DNA of 64,000 nt. It comes from a virus. The position numbers and the translations under genes are program-made. The notes below the pieces were generated by a model. It ran no database searches. It worked only from the letters and a program-made list of their open reading frames with translations, and was not told where the DNA came from. Where the stretch lies: the IMG/VR virus record IMGVR_UViG_3300021961_000062, positions 1-64,000 of that record; one strand, 5' to 3'. Below are positions 39,135-48,626 of this stretch, piece by piece; positions within the stretch are counted from its first letter, which is position 1; every line of letters begins with the position of its first letter.

Positions 39135-39150
39135 AAAATGTCATAATATT
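39135..39150 (+). repeat. 16-base direct repeat, second copy
   Basis: AAAATGTCATAATATT, on the hsp20 side, 71 bases before the ATG at 39221. Confidence 0.85.
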
Positions 39151-39220
39151 CTAATTTTTTTTCATTGGCACCTGATTTGAAATAGGTGGTTTATAATAAT
39201 AAATCTTAAAAAAAAATAAT

Positions 39221-39601
39221 ATGATTACTTTACTTAAAAACGATCCGTTTTTTACTAACTTATTAGATTTGGTTTTCGATGCTGAAGATGAAAATTTATG
39301 GAAAGGTCATGTACACGTACATAAGTCTGTTAATGATGAGGGTATTACCTTAGAGTTTATTGTTCCAGGTTTAACAAAGGAGGATGTTTCAATTCTTGCT
39401 GAGGACAGAGTGTTGAGGATTGAGTATTCGCCCGATGAAGGGAAGAAGAATAAATTTGTGGGGTCGTTCCGAAGATCATACACTATGGGTGACGATTTAG
39501 ATAATAAAAAGGTCGAAGCCAAACTTGAGAATGGGATACTGACAATTAATATTCCAAAACTAAAAAAGAAAAATACTCAAAGAAGTATTTCAATCAACTA
39601 A
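39221..39601 (+). CDS. Small heat-shock protein (Hsp20)
   Basis: The 126-residue product has an alpha-crystallin domain (about residues 35-122): LEFIVPGLTKEDVSILAEDRVLRIEY, then SFRRSYTMGDDLDNKKVEAKLENGILTINIPK, with the A-x-x-x-N-G-(I/V)-L-x-(I/V) signature. It holds unfolding proteins without ATP. Hsp20 genes are known in T4-like marine phages. It pairs with the ClpC-like unfoldase transcribed the other way. It is followed by a terminator. Confidence 0.9.
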   Translation: MITLLKNDPFFTNLLDLVFDAEDENLWKGHVHVHKSVNDEGITLEFIVPGLTKEDVSILAEDRVLRIEYSPDEGKKNKFVGSFRRSYTMGDDLDNKKVEAKLENGILTINIPKLKKKNTQRSISIN

Positions 39602-39603
39602 TC

Positions 39604-39632
39604 CAATTCCCCCAATCGGGGGAATTGTTTTT
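39604..39632 (+). terminator. Intrinsic terminator after hsp20
   Basis: Stem caattccccc-aatc-gggggaattg with seven T, immediately after the stop codon. Confidence 0.88.
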
Positions 39633-39639
39633 TACGGGA

Positions 39640-39647
39640 TATTTATT
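39640..39647 (+). promoter_or_regulatory. TATTTATT motif, putative late promoter of the head operon
   Basis: The octamer lies 65 bases before the KTSC gene, followed by another AT-rich block (TTATTATATTTTAATT) nearer to the start. Confidence 0.4.
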
Positions 39648-39712
39648 AGTTACATCAGACTGACTTGATTTTGTCGATGAAATTTATTATATTTTAATTA
39701 AAATTAAAAAAT

Positions 39713-39958
39713 ATGGCGGTTACATCAGAAAAAATCAACGGTAAGGAGATACTTGTCGAGATTCAATCATCGAATTTGAAGTCTGCGTCTTATAATACTG
39801 AAGACGAAACATTACAGGTCACTTTTAATAGTGGGGGTGTTTATGAGTATTATAAGGTTCCGTGGGAAAAGTTCACAAAACTTAGGATGGCGGAATCCCA
39901 AGGAAGGTTTTTCAATTTACAAATTGCGAAAACCCACGAGTACAAAAAACTGAAATGA
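39713..39958 (+). CDS. KTSC-domain protein
   Basis: The 81-residue product is a KTSC-type domain: SSNLKSASYNTEDETLQVTFNSGGVYEYYKVPWEKFTKL followed by SQGRFFNLQIAKTHEYKKL. This small beta fold is named for its conserved residues and is common in phages and at the C-terminus of lysyl-tRNA synthetases; it probably binds nucleic acid. It overlaps the next gene by four bases (ATGA). Confidence 0.8.
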   Translation: MAVTSEKINGKEILVEIQSSNLKSASYNTEDETLQVTFNSGGVYEYYKVPWEKFTKLRMAESQGRFFNLQIAKTHEYKKLK

Positions 39959-40740
39959 GAAATAGTCAGATTGTTGATGAACTAATCGAGGAAATAGGTA
40001 ATAACCAAGAGATTGTTAAATCTTTTGAAACTAAAGATTCACTATGCTCCGACATATTTGTTGAGGAGGGTGGTGAATTTTCTATGCATAAAGAGATCAG
40101 AGATAGACTTTTAGAAATAACTGAGGAATTTATGGATTTCGTCGACGTTGACTTCTTTATTCATGATATCATATTAACAGGATCTTTAGCCAATTATAAT
40201 TGGTCAAATTATTCAGATGTTGATTTACATATTATGGTTGACTTTGATGAAATAGGTAATAAAACATCGGTTGGTTTAGAAACTATCATAAAAAACTTCT
40301 TCGATTCAAAGAGAAGTTTGTGGAATAAACAACATGAGATAAAAATAAAGGGTTTTGATTGTGAGATTTACGTTCAAGACGTAGATGAAAAGCACCTCGC
40401 ATCAGGCATATATTCTATATTAAACGATAAGTGGATAATAACCCCTGAAAAAACTAACCCATCAATTGATAAAGAACTTATAATTAAAAAAGCAGATAAA
40501 TTTGAACAATTGATAGACGACGTTCAGGATAAATTTAAGAGCGGGGATGACGTTGAGAAAGATATTTTAAATATAAAACAGTCCTTAAAGAAATTTAGAC
40601 AGTGTGGTTTAGACACCGGTGGGGAGTATTCCTATGAGAATTTGGCGTTTAAACTTCTTAGACGTAACGGTTACATTGCCACCTTAATGGATATCCAAAG
40701 TAAAAATAAGGATAAGAAATTATCCATAGCACAACAGTAA
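39955..40740 (+). CDS. Predicted nucleotidyltransferase
   Basis: The 261-residue product has IILTGSLANYNWSNYSDVDLHIMVDF (about residues 76-101), the GS-x-D-x-D core of nucleotidyltransferase-fold enzymes with both metal-binding Asp, and a third acidic position in the later CEIYVQDV strand. Targets of phage-encoded members are mostly unknown; tRNA or protein modification and toxin-like roles are possible. It is translationally coupled to the KTSC gene. Confidence 0.7.
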   Translation: MRNSQIVDELIEEIGNNQEIVKSFETKDSLCSDIFVEEGGEFSMHKEIRDRLLEITEEFMDFVDVDFFIHDIILTGSLANYNWSNYSDVDLHIMVDFDEIGNKTSVGLETIIKNFFDSKRSLWNKQHEIKIKGFDCEIYVQDVDEKHLASGIYSILNDKWIITPEKTNPSIDKELIIKKADKFEQLIDDVQDKFKSGDDVEKDILNIKQSLKKFRQCGLDTGGEYSYENLAFKLLRRNGYIATLMDIQSKNKDKKLSIAQQ

Positions 40741-40766
40741 ACGAAATATTTTTCTTGATATTGTTG

Positions 40767-40774
40767 TATTTATA
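40767..40774 (+). promoter_or_regulatory. TATTTATA motif, putative late promoter
   Basis: The octamer is 34 bases upstream of the ATG at 40809, inside the only gap of the head operon's first half. Confidence 0.45.
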
Positions 40775-40808
40775 GAGTAAGAATAAGTTATTAACAAATA
40801 ATTGTAAT

Positions 40809-41825
40809 ATGTCAGATCTTAAACCATTAGGTAGTGAGAAACTACAAGGTGATGATAAACTAAAAAGAATAATGGAGATTGCCAACTATGGTAGATCACC
40901 TAAAAAAGTCATCACTGAAACTGTATCAACTGCCAACGTTGAATTCATTAAAGAGTCTACTAACGGTACATATGGTATTGTTAGAGAAAAAGACGGATAC
41001 TATGTAAAAAAGGGACTTAATGAAAGTTCATTAGATTATATTGGTGGAATCTTCATGAAAAATAAAAATAAGTTTTCATCTTATGCTGAAGCATTAAAAA
41101 GATTGGAACTTATTAGTGGAGAGGAGAACTCTTTAAATGAGGCCAAAAAATATATTTTAAAAAAATCTTCAGCTTCTACGGAGCCTGTTGAGAATGTTCC
41201 CGCAGCACCAGTTGCGGCGGAACCCGCACCGGCACCTGCACCTGAGGCTCCTGTAGGTGATTTACCCCCTGCTGATGGTGGTATTTCAGACATTCCTTCG
41301 GACGTAGAAGATATGGGTGGAGAAGAAAATGGTGGTGAGGAAAATGGGAAGAGATCTGATTACATGGATGAGGTACAAAAATTCTCGGGTAAATTAGGAC
41401 AAGCACTTAGAGATGTTAAGGAAAAAATGATGAGTGATGACATAAAATATGTTATTAACATGGTTCTTTCCGCAGTTGACTTAGATGCTTTAGACGATGA
41501 GGATAAAGAAGAGATAGCAGAAAGATTTGAACCTGAGGAGGACGATTTTGTAGAACCATCATATGATGATGTACCCGCAGAAGAACCAGAATCAAGTGAG
41601 GAAATCGATGAAATAATGGCTAAACTAGAAAGTTTTGTTGACACACCTGTTGAAGAGGAGGGTCAGGTCGAAGAAAAAATCGATTTAGACCAATTTAACG
41701 ACTTAGGTATTGAAGAAGATATTTCTGAGGAATCTGATGACGAGGAGGTTGAAATAGACTTAGAGGATCTCAAAAGTGAAATCAACAAACATGTTGAGTC
41801 AACTTTGAGTAAATACTTTAAGTAA
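40809..41825 (+). CDS. Acidic Pro/Ala-rich structural protein
   Basis: The 338-residue product has a basic N-terminal domain, a linker of Pro-Ala repeats (AAPVAAEPAPAPAPEAPVG), and then a long acidic region. The N-terminus has IANYGRSPKKVITET and IKESTNG (a possible prohead-protease site at IKE-S). It is followed by three overlapping head-module genes. I infer a head-core or scaffold-related protein by composition and place only. Confidence 0.55.
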   Translation: MSDLKPLGSEKLQGDDKLKRIMEIANYGRSPKKVITETVSTANVEFIKESTNGTYGIVREKDGYYVKKGLNESSLDYIGGIFMKNKNKFSSYAEALKRLELISGEENSLNEAKKYILKKSSASTEPVENVPAAPVAAEPAPAPAPEAPVGDLPPADGGISDIPSDVEDMGGEENGGEENGKRSDYMDEVQKFSGKLGQALRDVKEKMMSDDIKYVINMVLSAVDLDALDDEDKEEIAERFEPEEDDFVEPSYDDVPAEEPESSEEIDEIMAKLESFVDTPVEEEGQVEEKIDLDQFNDLGIEEDISEESDDEEVEIDLEDLKSEINKHVESTLSKYFK

Positions 41826-41826
41826 T

Positions 41827-42231
41827 ATGAGACTTATCTATATCAATGAGATTGGGTCTGATTATAAGGGTCAGAAACAATATGAGTTCATTTTCAGTGA
41901 TCAAACAGAATTTGATATAGAGGAATGGTATCACATACCCGCATCGACATATCCCGAGTCACTTTCTCCCGATTTAGAGTACATTTCATATGTGGGGGTA
42001 TTAAAAAATTCCGATATAGATTTAGACTTGGTTCAAAAGTCTGACTATTTTGGAATTATTGATGCTGTCGATGGTGTCATCTCATTAGGGTGGGAGAAAT
42101 ACGATATAGAAAGTGAGTTCGAAAGACTTACTTTTTCTTTTGGGGATAAGATTGAAAGTGTGAAGAAAAAAATAGAATCTAGAGGATTCCATCTAATAAA
42201 AGAGGAATTAAATTTTAATACGGGGTTATGA
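41827..42231 (+). CDS. Head-module protein of unknown function
   Basis: The 134-residue product is beta-rich and acidic (IYINEIGSDYKGQKQYEFIF, YIPASTYPESLSPDLEYIS) with a C-terminal helix. Its start codon lies one base after the previous stop and its end overlaps the next start by four bases. The family is not recognised. Confidence 0.5.
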   Translation: MRLIYINEIGSDYKGQKQYEFIFSDQTEFDIEEWYHIPASTYPESLSPDLEYISYVGVLKNSDIDLDLVQKSDYFGIIDAVDGVISLGWEKYDIESEFERLTFSFGDKIESVKKKIESRGFHLIKEELNFNTGL

Positions 42232-42836
42232 GAAGAAAACAAATTATACAAAATCTTTTAAAGGAAGGTTTAAGTGAAAAATTTTTATCAAAATTAACTG
42301 ATAAACAAATTATCGATTTGTCTCATAGATTATTGTCTGAAGCCACCTTTGAGGTTTCTGCAGAAAAAGTAGATACAATAAAAGATAAGGTTGGTCCTGA
42401 CGATATAGTTAAGGTTTCAGAGGAAGAAGAGACTAACGAGGCATCTTCTCCCCAACAACAGGCGGCAATTGCTATCTCTAAAAAGAAAAAGAAAGAAAAC
42501 AAGGAGATTAATGAATGGGTGGATAATTTGGTTACTTCTAACTATCACCCCGAAATCACCACTAAAAAAGATATCTATGAAATGATAGGGTCATTATCAG
42601 ACAGTGTTGATAATCTTTCAGCGGCAAAAAATATGTTTGCCGTTGATGAACAACAACCATCACCATCTAAACCCGATACTGATGCCCCTGTGAGAGAAAA
42701 ACCAACAACAAGACCTGGTAAACCCTCAAGAGAAAACCCTTTTCAACCAAAACACACACCTAAACCTAAAGCTGAACTTCCAAAAGAACTTACGTTTAGT
42801 GCTTTAGGACTTGACTTAAAACAGGTGGCAGAATGA
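42228..42836 (+). CDS. Head-module protein with leader and Pro-rich linker
   Basis: The 202-residue product begins MRRKQIIQNLLKEGLSEKFL; LKE-G fits the T4-type protease consensus near residue 14. The centre has a charged Lys/Glu stretch and the C-terminal half a Pro/Lys/Thr-rich linker (KPTTRPGKPSRENPFQPKHTPKPK). It looks like a packaged or scaffolding chain. Overlaps both neighbours. Confidence 0.5.
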   Translation: MRRKQIIQNLLKEGLSEKFLSKLTDKQIIDLSHRLLSEATFEVSAEKVDTIKDKVGPDDIVKVSEEEETNEASSPQQQAAIAISKKKKKENKEINEWVDNLVTSNYHPEITTKKDIYEMIGSLSDSVDNLSAAKNMFAVDEQQPSPSKPDTDAPVREKPTTRPGKPSRENPFQPKHTPKPKAELPKELTFSALGLDLKQVAE

Positions 42837-44161
42837 TCAGTAAGAAAGAACTTTTAGAAACTATTAAGGGTTTAAAAGAAATGCCGATGGATTATGGGGA
42901 TAACCCTGAAAGAATTAGTCCTGATATTGAGGATAAATTGGCAAACAAAGAAACCCCTTTTAAAGATAACCCCGCATTTCCTGAGGAGGAACCTGACGGA
43001 CTACCCTCTAATTGGGAAGAACTATTGGCATCTAAAAGATTTCAGGATGTTATTGCCAAAGTAAAAAGGTACACAGGACAAGAAGGTAACGTAACTAACC
43101 AAAACACATTCATGCAATTAATTGGGACAATGCAAAGAATGTTATCAAATGTGTTTCAATTTGAATCACAGAACAAAGAATATTTGGAGAACCTTGCCGT
43201 TGAATTGGTCAAAAAAGAGATGGCATTACCCGAAGGGGCGCTACAATTTGATGCAAAATTAGTGGGTATGGGTGGAATTGATCCTGAGGGTTTCCAACAA
43301 CAGTCCCAAGACCCTAGTGAAGAAGAAATTGAACAACAATTTGGGGTTAATTCTGAAGAGGCTCAGGAGGACTTGGAAGATTTTATCGACGCCTTTGAAA
43401 AGTTCGATCAAGAAACTGCGAAAAGAAGATTTATAAACGCATTAATACAAGGAGCATCTAAGAAAGGACATTACATGTTTGAATTGGTTGCTAACGAGTT
43501 GAATGAGAGAAATCCAAATATCGTAACTCAATATGGTATTTTAATGTCTGTTAATGATTTAATGTATTGGGTTTTACCTGAGGGTACAATTCAACAAGGA
43601 ATGGAAGGTGGAAGTTTTGCCGGTAAAGAGGAGGTGGATACTGAAACAGACCCACCAACGATTAGAGCAAGGGCAATTTTCTTTCCTGCGTTAATACATG
43701 AGATTATTAAAGGTGTAATGGAAGTTATGGGAACTCAAGGGTTACCTGACGACCCTAAATCAGCTGAGATGGTTATGGGTAAAGCCGATACACTTCCTGC
43801 TGAGATATGGGATTTAAGATTAGGTCCTGTTATTTGGGAGAAGTTCAGATCATCATATCCTGACAAATTAGAGGATGACGATCTAAAACACATACAGAAT
43901 TACTTATTCTCACGTTTTTCGGCGTTAGACACTGAAGAGTTTTTTAAAGTTTCAAAAGAAATATTAAAAGGATCTGAATTAGGAAAGAATATCATAAACA
44001 GAATGGTTAATCAAATTATCGAAGACCTTAAAACCGAAGACTATGAAGAAGATCAATACAATCGGGAGTTTGGGGATGAGGACGATGGTTTGAGTGGGTT
44101 CCTTGGTTCATTGGGAATCGGACTCTCACCTGATGATGACGATGACGGACCAACCGTATAA
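42833..44161 (+). CDS. Head-module protein before the terminase
   Basis: The 442-residue product starts MISKKELLETIKGLKEMP, has an acidic Gln/Glu-rich region, then a helical globular part, and ends in an Asp-rich tail (SPDDDDDGPTV). It sits directly before the large terminase. The position is that of neck or small-terminase genes in other T4-like genomes, but no helix-turn-helix or other mark supports either role. Confidence 0.5.
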   Translation: MISKKELLETIKGLKEMPMDYGDNPERISPDIEDKLANKETPFKDNPAFPEEEPDGLPSNWEELLASKRFQDVIAKVKRYTGQEGNVTNQNTFMQLIGTMQRMLSNVFQFESQNKEYLENLAVELVKKEMALPEGALQFDAKLVGMGGIDPEGFQQQSQDPSEEEIEQQFGVNSEEAQEDLEDFIDAFEKFDQETAKRRFINALIQGASKKGHYMFELVANELNERNPNIVTQYGILMSVNDLMYWVLPEGTIQQGMEGGSFAGKEEVDTETDPPTIRARAIFFPALIHEIIKGVMEVMGTQGLPDDPKSAEMVMGKADTLPAEIWDLRLGPVIWEKFRSSYPDKLEDDDLKHIQNYLFSRFSALDTEEFFKVSKEILKGSELGKNIINRMVNQIIEDLKTEDYEEDQYNREFGDEDDGLSGFLGSLGIGLSPDDDDDGPTV

Positions 44162-44166
44162 AATCT

Positions 44167-44192
44167 AAAGTGGTCATAATCGACCACTTTTT
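44167..44192 (+). terminator. Intrinsic terminator before the terminase gene
   Basis: Stem aaagtggtc-ataat-cgaccacttt with T run. Confidence 0.85.
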
Positions 44193-44195
44193 TTG

Positions 44196-44203
44196 TATTT
44201 ATA
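44196..44203 (+). promoter_or_regulatory. TATTTATA motif, 4 nt before ATG of the terminase (leaderless late promoter)
   Basis: The octamer, GGAT, then the ATG at 44208. It follows the terminator directly, showing that the terminase starts its own transcript. Confidence 0.65.
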
Positions 44204-44207
44204 GGAT

Positions 44208-45989
44208 ATGGATAAGAACAAATTAATACAACTTAAGGAATATGCGAAGATCATGAAGGATACTCCATACGCCTTAAAGACATATCTTCAAACATACGAT
44301 AACACCCAAAAGAAGTATGTACCGTTAGAGTTATTCCCTGACCAAGAACAACTAATTCTTGATTATGATAACTATAATGAAAACATTACCCGTAAGTACA
44401 GACAGGCGGGTGTGTCAACAGTAACTGCGGCTTGGTTATCCAAGAAAATACAAACCGCAAGTCCAACAGAACCTGAAAGGATTCTAATCATTGCGAACAA
44501 AAGAGATACCGCTATTGAAATGGCAAATAAGATTCGTCATTTTTTGGACCAATGGCCCGAATGGATGAATGTTGGTTTTTCCCCCGATAAGAACTCGGAG
44601 AGTAGGTTTAGAATGAATAATGGGTCCGAAGTAAAGGCGGTGGCAACATCGGCAGACGCACTTCGTGGTTTTACGCCAACAGTACTCGTATTTGACGAAG
44701 CCGCATACATTGAAGCGGGAGAAGATTTTTGGGCTGCGTGTATGGCATCCTTATCTACGGGTGGTAAGGTTATTTTGATCTCTACCCCGAACGGTTATGA
44801 CCCAATTTATTATGGTGTTTATGATCAGGCTTTAAGAGGGATGAATGATTTTAAAGTAACTGATTTAAGATGGTTTAAAGACCCTCGTTACGCATCTGAT
44901 TTAAAATGGTTAAAGGTTGAAGATATCATTCATTATATGTTGAATAGAGAGATGTATAATGACGATGAGATCACATTAAACGAAGGTTGGGAACGTTACA
45001 CAGAGTTACTCGAACAGGGATATAAACCATACTCTCATTGGTTTGAGAATATGGCTAAGAAATTTAAATATGATAAGAGGAAAATCGCACAAGAATTAGA
45101 ATGTGATTTCCTTGGATCAGGAGATGGGGTGATTCCCAATTCAATACAAGAGAGAATAAGTAAGAATGAGATTAAAGAACCGATTGAAAAATACATGCAA
45201 GGTACTTTCTGGTTATGGAAAGAACCTGTTGAGGGTCATAGATATATTATGGGTGTTGATGTTTCCAGAGGCGATAGTGCCGATGCCTCATCAATATGTG
45301 TTATTGATTTTGATGAAAACGAACAGGTCGCTGAATACATTGGTAAGATACCCCCAGACGACTTGGCGGGTGTTGTATACAAGTGGGCGACACTTTATAA
45401 AGCGTTCGTAGTAATTGATATAACTGGTGGTATGGGTATTGCCACATCGAGGAAACTACAAGAAATGGGATATAAAGACCTTTATATTGATGGGGTTAAT
45501 TCTATGAATATATGGGACTATAACAAGAAAGGACAAGATAAAATACCAGGTATTAATTTTAATAATAAGAGAGCCCAAATTGTTGCAGCATTTGAGGAAC
45601 GTTTGAGACATGGTTTTGGTGTTAGGTCTTCTCGTTTATTGAACGAATTAAATACGTTTGTTTATGTAAATGGTAGACCCGATCATATGAAGGGGGCTCA
45701 CGATGACGCCATTATGGCCATGGCTATTGCTATGTATGTTGCAGATATTTCCTTCACACAATTACAAAGAAGTGACAGTACCAATAAGGCGATGTTAGAT
45801 TCATGGTTATTGTCCGAAAGGACTTATGAGACTAGTAAATCATTTTATTCCCACGGGACCGCTTTCGATGCAATTGGGTCAATGGCAACTGATAATCGTC
45901 ATTACCCACCCCAAATGGGTAATGCAATACCAAAAGAGGCGTACCAAGAACATTCGTGGTTATTTGGTAAAAGGACTAAACAGTTTTAA
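44208..45989 (+). CDS. Terminase large subunit (gp17-like)
   Basis: The 593-residue motor protein has an ATPase half with variant Walker A RQAGVSTV (residues 65-72), Walker B VLVFDEAAY (Asp 163, Glu 164) and coupling motif ISTPNG. A nuclease half of RuvC/RNase H type follows with Asp 351 in MGVDVSRGD, Asp 404 in VVIDITGG and Asp 499/500 in AHDDAIMAMA. The length matches T4 gp17 (610). It translocates and cuts the DNA concatemer, docked on the portal encoded next. Confidence 0.95.
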   Translation: MDKNKLIQLKEYAKIMKDTPYALKTYLQTYDNTQKKYVPLELFPDQEQLILDYDNYNENITRKYRQAGVSTVTAAWLSKKIQTASPTEPERILIIANKRDTAIEMANKIRHFLDQWPEWMNVGFSPDKNSESRFRMNNGSEVKAVATSADALRGFTPTVLVFDEAAYIEAGEDFWAACMASLSTGGKVILISTPNGYDPIYYGVYDQALRGMNDFKVTDLRWFKDPRYASDLKWLKVEDIIHYMLNREMYNDDEITLNEGWERYTELLEQGYKPYSHWFENMAKKFKYDKRKIAQELECDFLGSGDGVIPNSIQERISKNEIKEPIEKYMQGTFWLWKEPVEGHRYIMGVDVSRGDSADASSICVIDFDENEQVAEYIGKIPPDDLAGVVYKWATLYKAFVVIDITGGMGIATSRKLQEMGYKDLYIDGVNSMNIWDYNKKGQDKIPGINFNNKRAQIVAAFEERLRHGFGVRSSRLLNELNTFVYVNGRPDHMKGAHDDAIMAMAIAMYVADISFTQLQRSDSTNKAMLDSWLLSERTYETSKSFYSHGTAFDAIGSMATDNRHYPPQMGNAIPKEAYQEHSWLFGKRTKQF

Positions 45990-46023
45990 ATGTCAAAAAA
46001 AATTCGTATATTATAAAGTTTAA

Positions 46024-46031
46024 TATTTATT
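46024..46031 (+). promoter_or_regulatory. TATTTATT motif, 3 nt before ATG of the portal (leaderless late promoter)
   Basis: The octamer, AGT, then the ATG at 46035. Confidence 0.6.
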
Positions 46032-46034
46032 AGT

Positions 46035-47858
46035 ATGGCAAAACAAAATCTAACAGTATATCAAAGATTAACGAAGGTGTTCGGTTATCAAACTGATCAA
46101 CCATCTACACCTCCGCAGTATAAATTTGATAGAGATAAACTGTTAAAGACAGATAGTAAGGAAGATTACGAGAAAGAATTACTACAAAGACAACAATCAC
46201 AATACATTGCCGATAAGTGGACAAAATTAGATCAATCACTTTATAACCAATCTGTTTATTATGAACCAAATAGGTTGGCCGCATACTATGATTATGAATC
46301 TATGGAGTTTACTCCCGAAATATCAGCGTCTTTAGATATCTATTCAGAAGAGTCAACAACACTCTCAGAAAAAGGTCAGATTTTGACAATATACTCCGAA
46401 TCAAAAAGAGTGAAAAACATATTAGAAGATCTATTCTATAATGTATTGGATATTAACACCAATCTTCAGATGTGGTGTAGAGGTTTGGCTAAGTATGGTG
46501 ATGACTTTGTCTATTTAAAAATAGACCCTAGTAAGGGTGTTATTGGGTGTCAACAATTACCTAACATAGAGATCGAAAGACATGAAGGTGCCGCATCTCA
46601 GGTACATAAATCGGAACCCGCAGCAGGTGTGAAAATGCCAAGTAGGGAGTTAAGATTTACGTGGAAGAATAAAGACATGGAATTCCAAGCATGGGAGGTC
46701 GCCCACTTTAGATTATTGGGTGATGATAGAAAACTTCCTTATGGTACGTCTATGTTAGATAAAGTAAGACGTATTTGGAAACAATTACTTCTTGCGGAAG
46801 ATGCGATGTTAATCTACAGAACTTCGAGAGCACCTGAAAGAAGGGTGTTTAAAGTATTCGTGGGTAACATGGATGACAAGGACATCGAAGCGTACGTACA
46901 ACGTGTGGCAAACAAGTTTAAGAGAGATCAGATCGTAGATCAAAGGAATGGACAAGTAGATATGAGATACAACCAAATGGCGGTAGATCAAGATTACTTT
47001 ATTCCTGTAAGGGACCCATCTCAAACTAGTCCGATCGAAACATTACCAGGAGCACAGAACTTAGGTGAAATTGCAGATATTGAGTACATTCAAAAGAAAT
47101 TATTGGCAGCACTTAGAATTCCTAAGGCGTTCTTAGGTTTTGAAGAAATTGTGGGTGAAGGTAAGAGTTTGGCATTAATGGATATTCGTTTTGCGAGAAC
47201 TATTAATAGAATCCAAAAATCCCTTATCCAAGAATTAAATAAAATAGCATTAGTTCACTTATATCTTTTAGGTTTAGAAGATGAACTAAATAACTTCACA
47301 TTATCTCTTACTAATCCATCGGCACAATCTGACCTACTTAGAATTGAACAGTGGAAAGAAAAGATTACTTTATACAAAGACGCAACATCAGATCAATCAC
47401 AAATCGGTATTCAACCCGTTTCACATACATGGGCTAAAAAGAATATTCTTGGTATGAGTGATAACGATGTAATCCTTGACCTACAACAACAAAGACTTGA
47501 GAGGGCTCTTGGTGCTGAATTAGGTATCACACAGAACATTATTAAGAGGACTGGTGTATTTGATGAGGTTGATAAGAAGTACGGTATCCCCGAAGAGGAG
47601 AGACGTGCGGTCGATGCTGGTGGATCACCTGACGGTGGTGCCGGTGGTATGGACATAGGTGGAGGAGGAGCACCCCCACCGATACCTGGAGATTCAGGAG
47701 GGGGTGGTGAGGAACCTCTAAGTGAATCAAAGAAAAATAAAATATTAGGTATGTTGGGTGAGGATTCTGAAGATTTTGACGATCTTTTTGATGTCCATAA
47801 GGCACAACAGAATATTTATGAAATAGAAAATAAACTCAAAGACATTATACAAGAGTAA
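46035..47858 (+). CDS. Portal vertex protein (gp20-like)
   Basis: The 607-residue product matches T4 gp20-type portals in length and in motifs such as LAAYYDYESMEFTPEISASLDIYSEES, APERRVFKVFVGNM, GAQNLGEIADIEYIQKKLLAALRIPKAFLGFEE and RFARTINRIQ. The C-terminal 100 residues include a Gly/Pro/Ser-rich stretch. It forms the dodecameric ring on which head assembly starts and through which DNA passes. The sheath (gp18) and tube (gp19) genes that in T4 lie between terminase and portal are absent. Confidence 0.93.
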   Translation: MAKQNLTVYQRLTKVFGYQTDQPSTPPQYKFDRDKLLKTDSKEDYEKELLQRQQSQYIADKWTKLDQSLYNQSVYYEPNRLAAYYDYESMEFTPEISASLDIYSEESTTLSEKGQILTIYSESKRVKNILEDLFYNVLDINTNLQMWCRGLAKYGDDFVYLKIDPSKGVIGCQQLPNIEIERHEGAASQVHKSEPAAGVKMPSRELRFTWKNKDMEFQAWEVAHFRLLGDDRKLPYGTSMLDKVRRIWKQLLLAEDAMLIYRTSRAPERRVFKVFVGNMDDKDIEAYVQRVANKFKRDQIVDQRNGQVDMRYNQMAVDQDYFIPVRDPSQTSPIETLPGAQNLGEIADIEYIQKKLLAALRIPKAFLGFEEIVGEGKSLALMDIRFARTINRIQKSLIQELNKIALVHLYLLGLEDELNNFTLSLTNPSAQSDLLRIEQWKEKITLYKDATSDQSQIGIQPVSHTWAKKNILGMSDNDVILDLQQQRLERALGAELGITQNIIKRTGVFDEVDKKYGIPEEERRAVDAGGSPDGGAGGMDIGGGGAPPPIPGDSGGGGEEPLSESKKNKILGMLGEDSEDFDDLFDVHKAQQNIYEIENKLKDIIQE

Positions 47859-47860
47859 TT

Positions 47861-48592
47861 ATGGCAACTTTCGGACACGTAAAAAATAAAATATTGGTTA
47901 AGTTGACAGAGTCTTATGGTAAAAAAGATTTTAAAGACTCACTTAACAAATATTTCAAACCAATCATGAAAAATGGTACATTAAAGGAAATGTATTCATT
48001 ATATGAGGATTTAGAAACAATGACTTTTGATGATAAGGAAACCGCACAATTATATGTGGAGGAATTGTCTAAAGTATTAAAGGATAGATACAATGAAGTG
48101 GGTTCATCTCTTTTTGAGCTGAACGAGTCACTAAAGGATGTACAAAAGAGTGATAACCAACTATACGAATGGTTAGACGTTCTTTCTTGTCCTGACAGAT
48201 TAGGTAATATTTCTGCGAAGGTCGTCGCCAAGAAAAACTTAGTAGAACACCTAATAACTTTTAAATCAACGGATGAATTAAGAGTTGATCAAGGAGTTAA
48301 TGAAAGTTTACTTAATTCGGTTTTAGTAAATAACTTTAACGTTAGTTTTGACAAAACATTAAGTGAGGAAGAAAAATCTAAACTTAAACACATTTTGTCT
48401 TTAAGTCATGATGAGATTGAAAAGGAGACATCCACTCTGCACGAATCTATTGAAACTAAACTTACAGAATTAATATCCGAGGACTCATCTTTTAAGGATA
48501 AGGCCGATGGTGTGAAAAAAGAAATAAGTAAGATGGAGGTAAACAAGTATAACTTGTTCCGATTACAGGACCTTTTGGAAGGTCTATCATAA
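47861..48592 (+). CDS. Head-module protein after the portal
   Basis: The 243-residue product is helical and charged (DRYNEVGSSLFELNESLKDVQKS, DEIEKETSTLHESIETKLTEL), with an N-terminal FGHVKNKILVKLTESYGKK that again contains LTES. It is two bases after the portal gene and before a convergent bS21 gene. No family is recognised; a scaffold-associated role is inferred from place. Confidence 0.55.
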   Translation: MATFGHVKNKILVKLTESYGKKDFKDSLNKYFKPIMKNGTLKEMYSLYEDLETMTFDDKETAQLYVEELSKVLKDRYNEVGSSLFELNESLKDVQKSDNQLYEWLDVLSCPDRLGNISAKVVAKKNLVEHLITFKSTDELRVDQGVNESLLNSVLVNNFNVSFDKTLSEEEKSKLKHILSLSHDEIEKETSTLHESIETKLTELISEDSSFKDKADGVKKEISKMEVNKYNLFRLQDLLEGLS

Positions 48593-48599
48593 AAAACGA

Positions 48600-48626
48600 A
48601 AGGTGTCATTAGACACCTTTTTTTAT
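48600..48626. terminator. Bidirectional intrinsic terminator
   Basis: Stem aaggtgtc-atta-gacacctt with T run; serves the 47861 gene and, on the minus strand, bS21. Confidence 0.85.

Larger units (their letters stand above)
39032..39220. promoter_or_regulatory. Divergent clpC-like/hsp20 control region with direct repeats
   Basis: The 189-base spacer has the 16-base sequence AAAATGTCATAATATT exactly twice (39093-39108 and 39135-39150), 42 bases apart, plus a third ATGTCA just before the first. The distance is close to four helical turns. It probably binds a regulator of the two chaperone genes. Confidence 0.6.

Noticed and set aside
41081-41644. Minus-strand frames opposite the 40809-41825 gene
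   Set aside because: Shadows of a Pro/Ala and Glu-rich coding sequence; no independent start signal.
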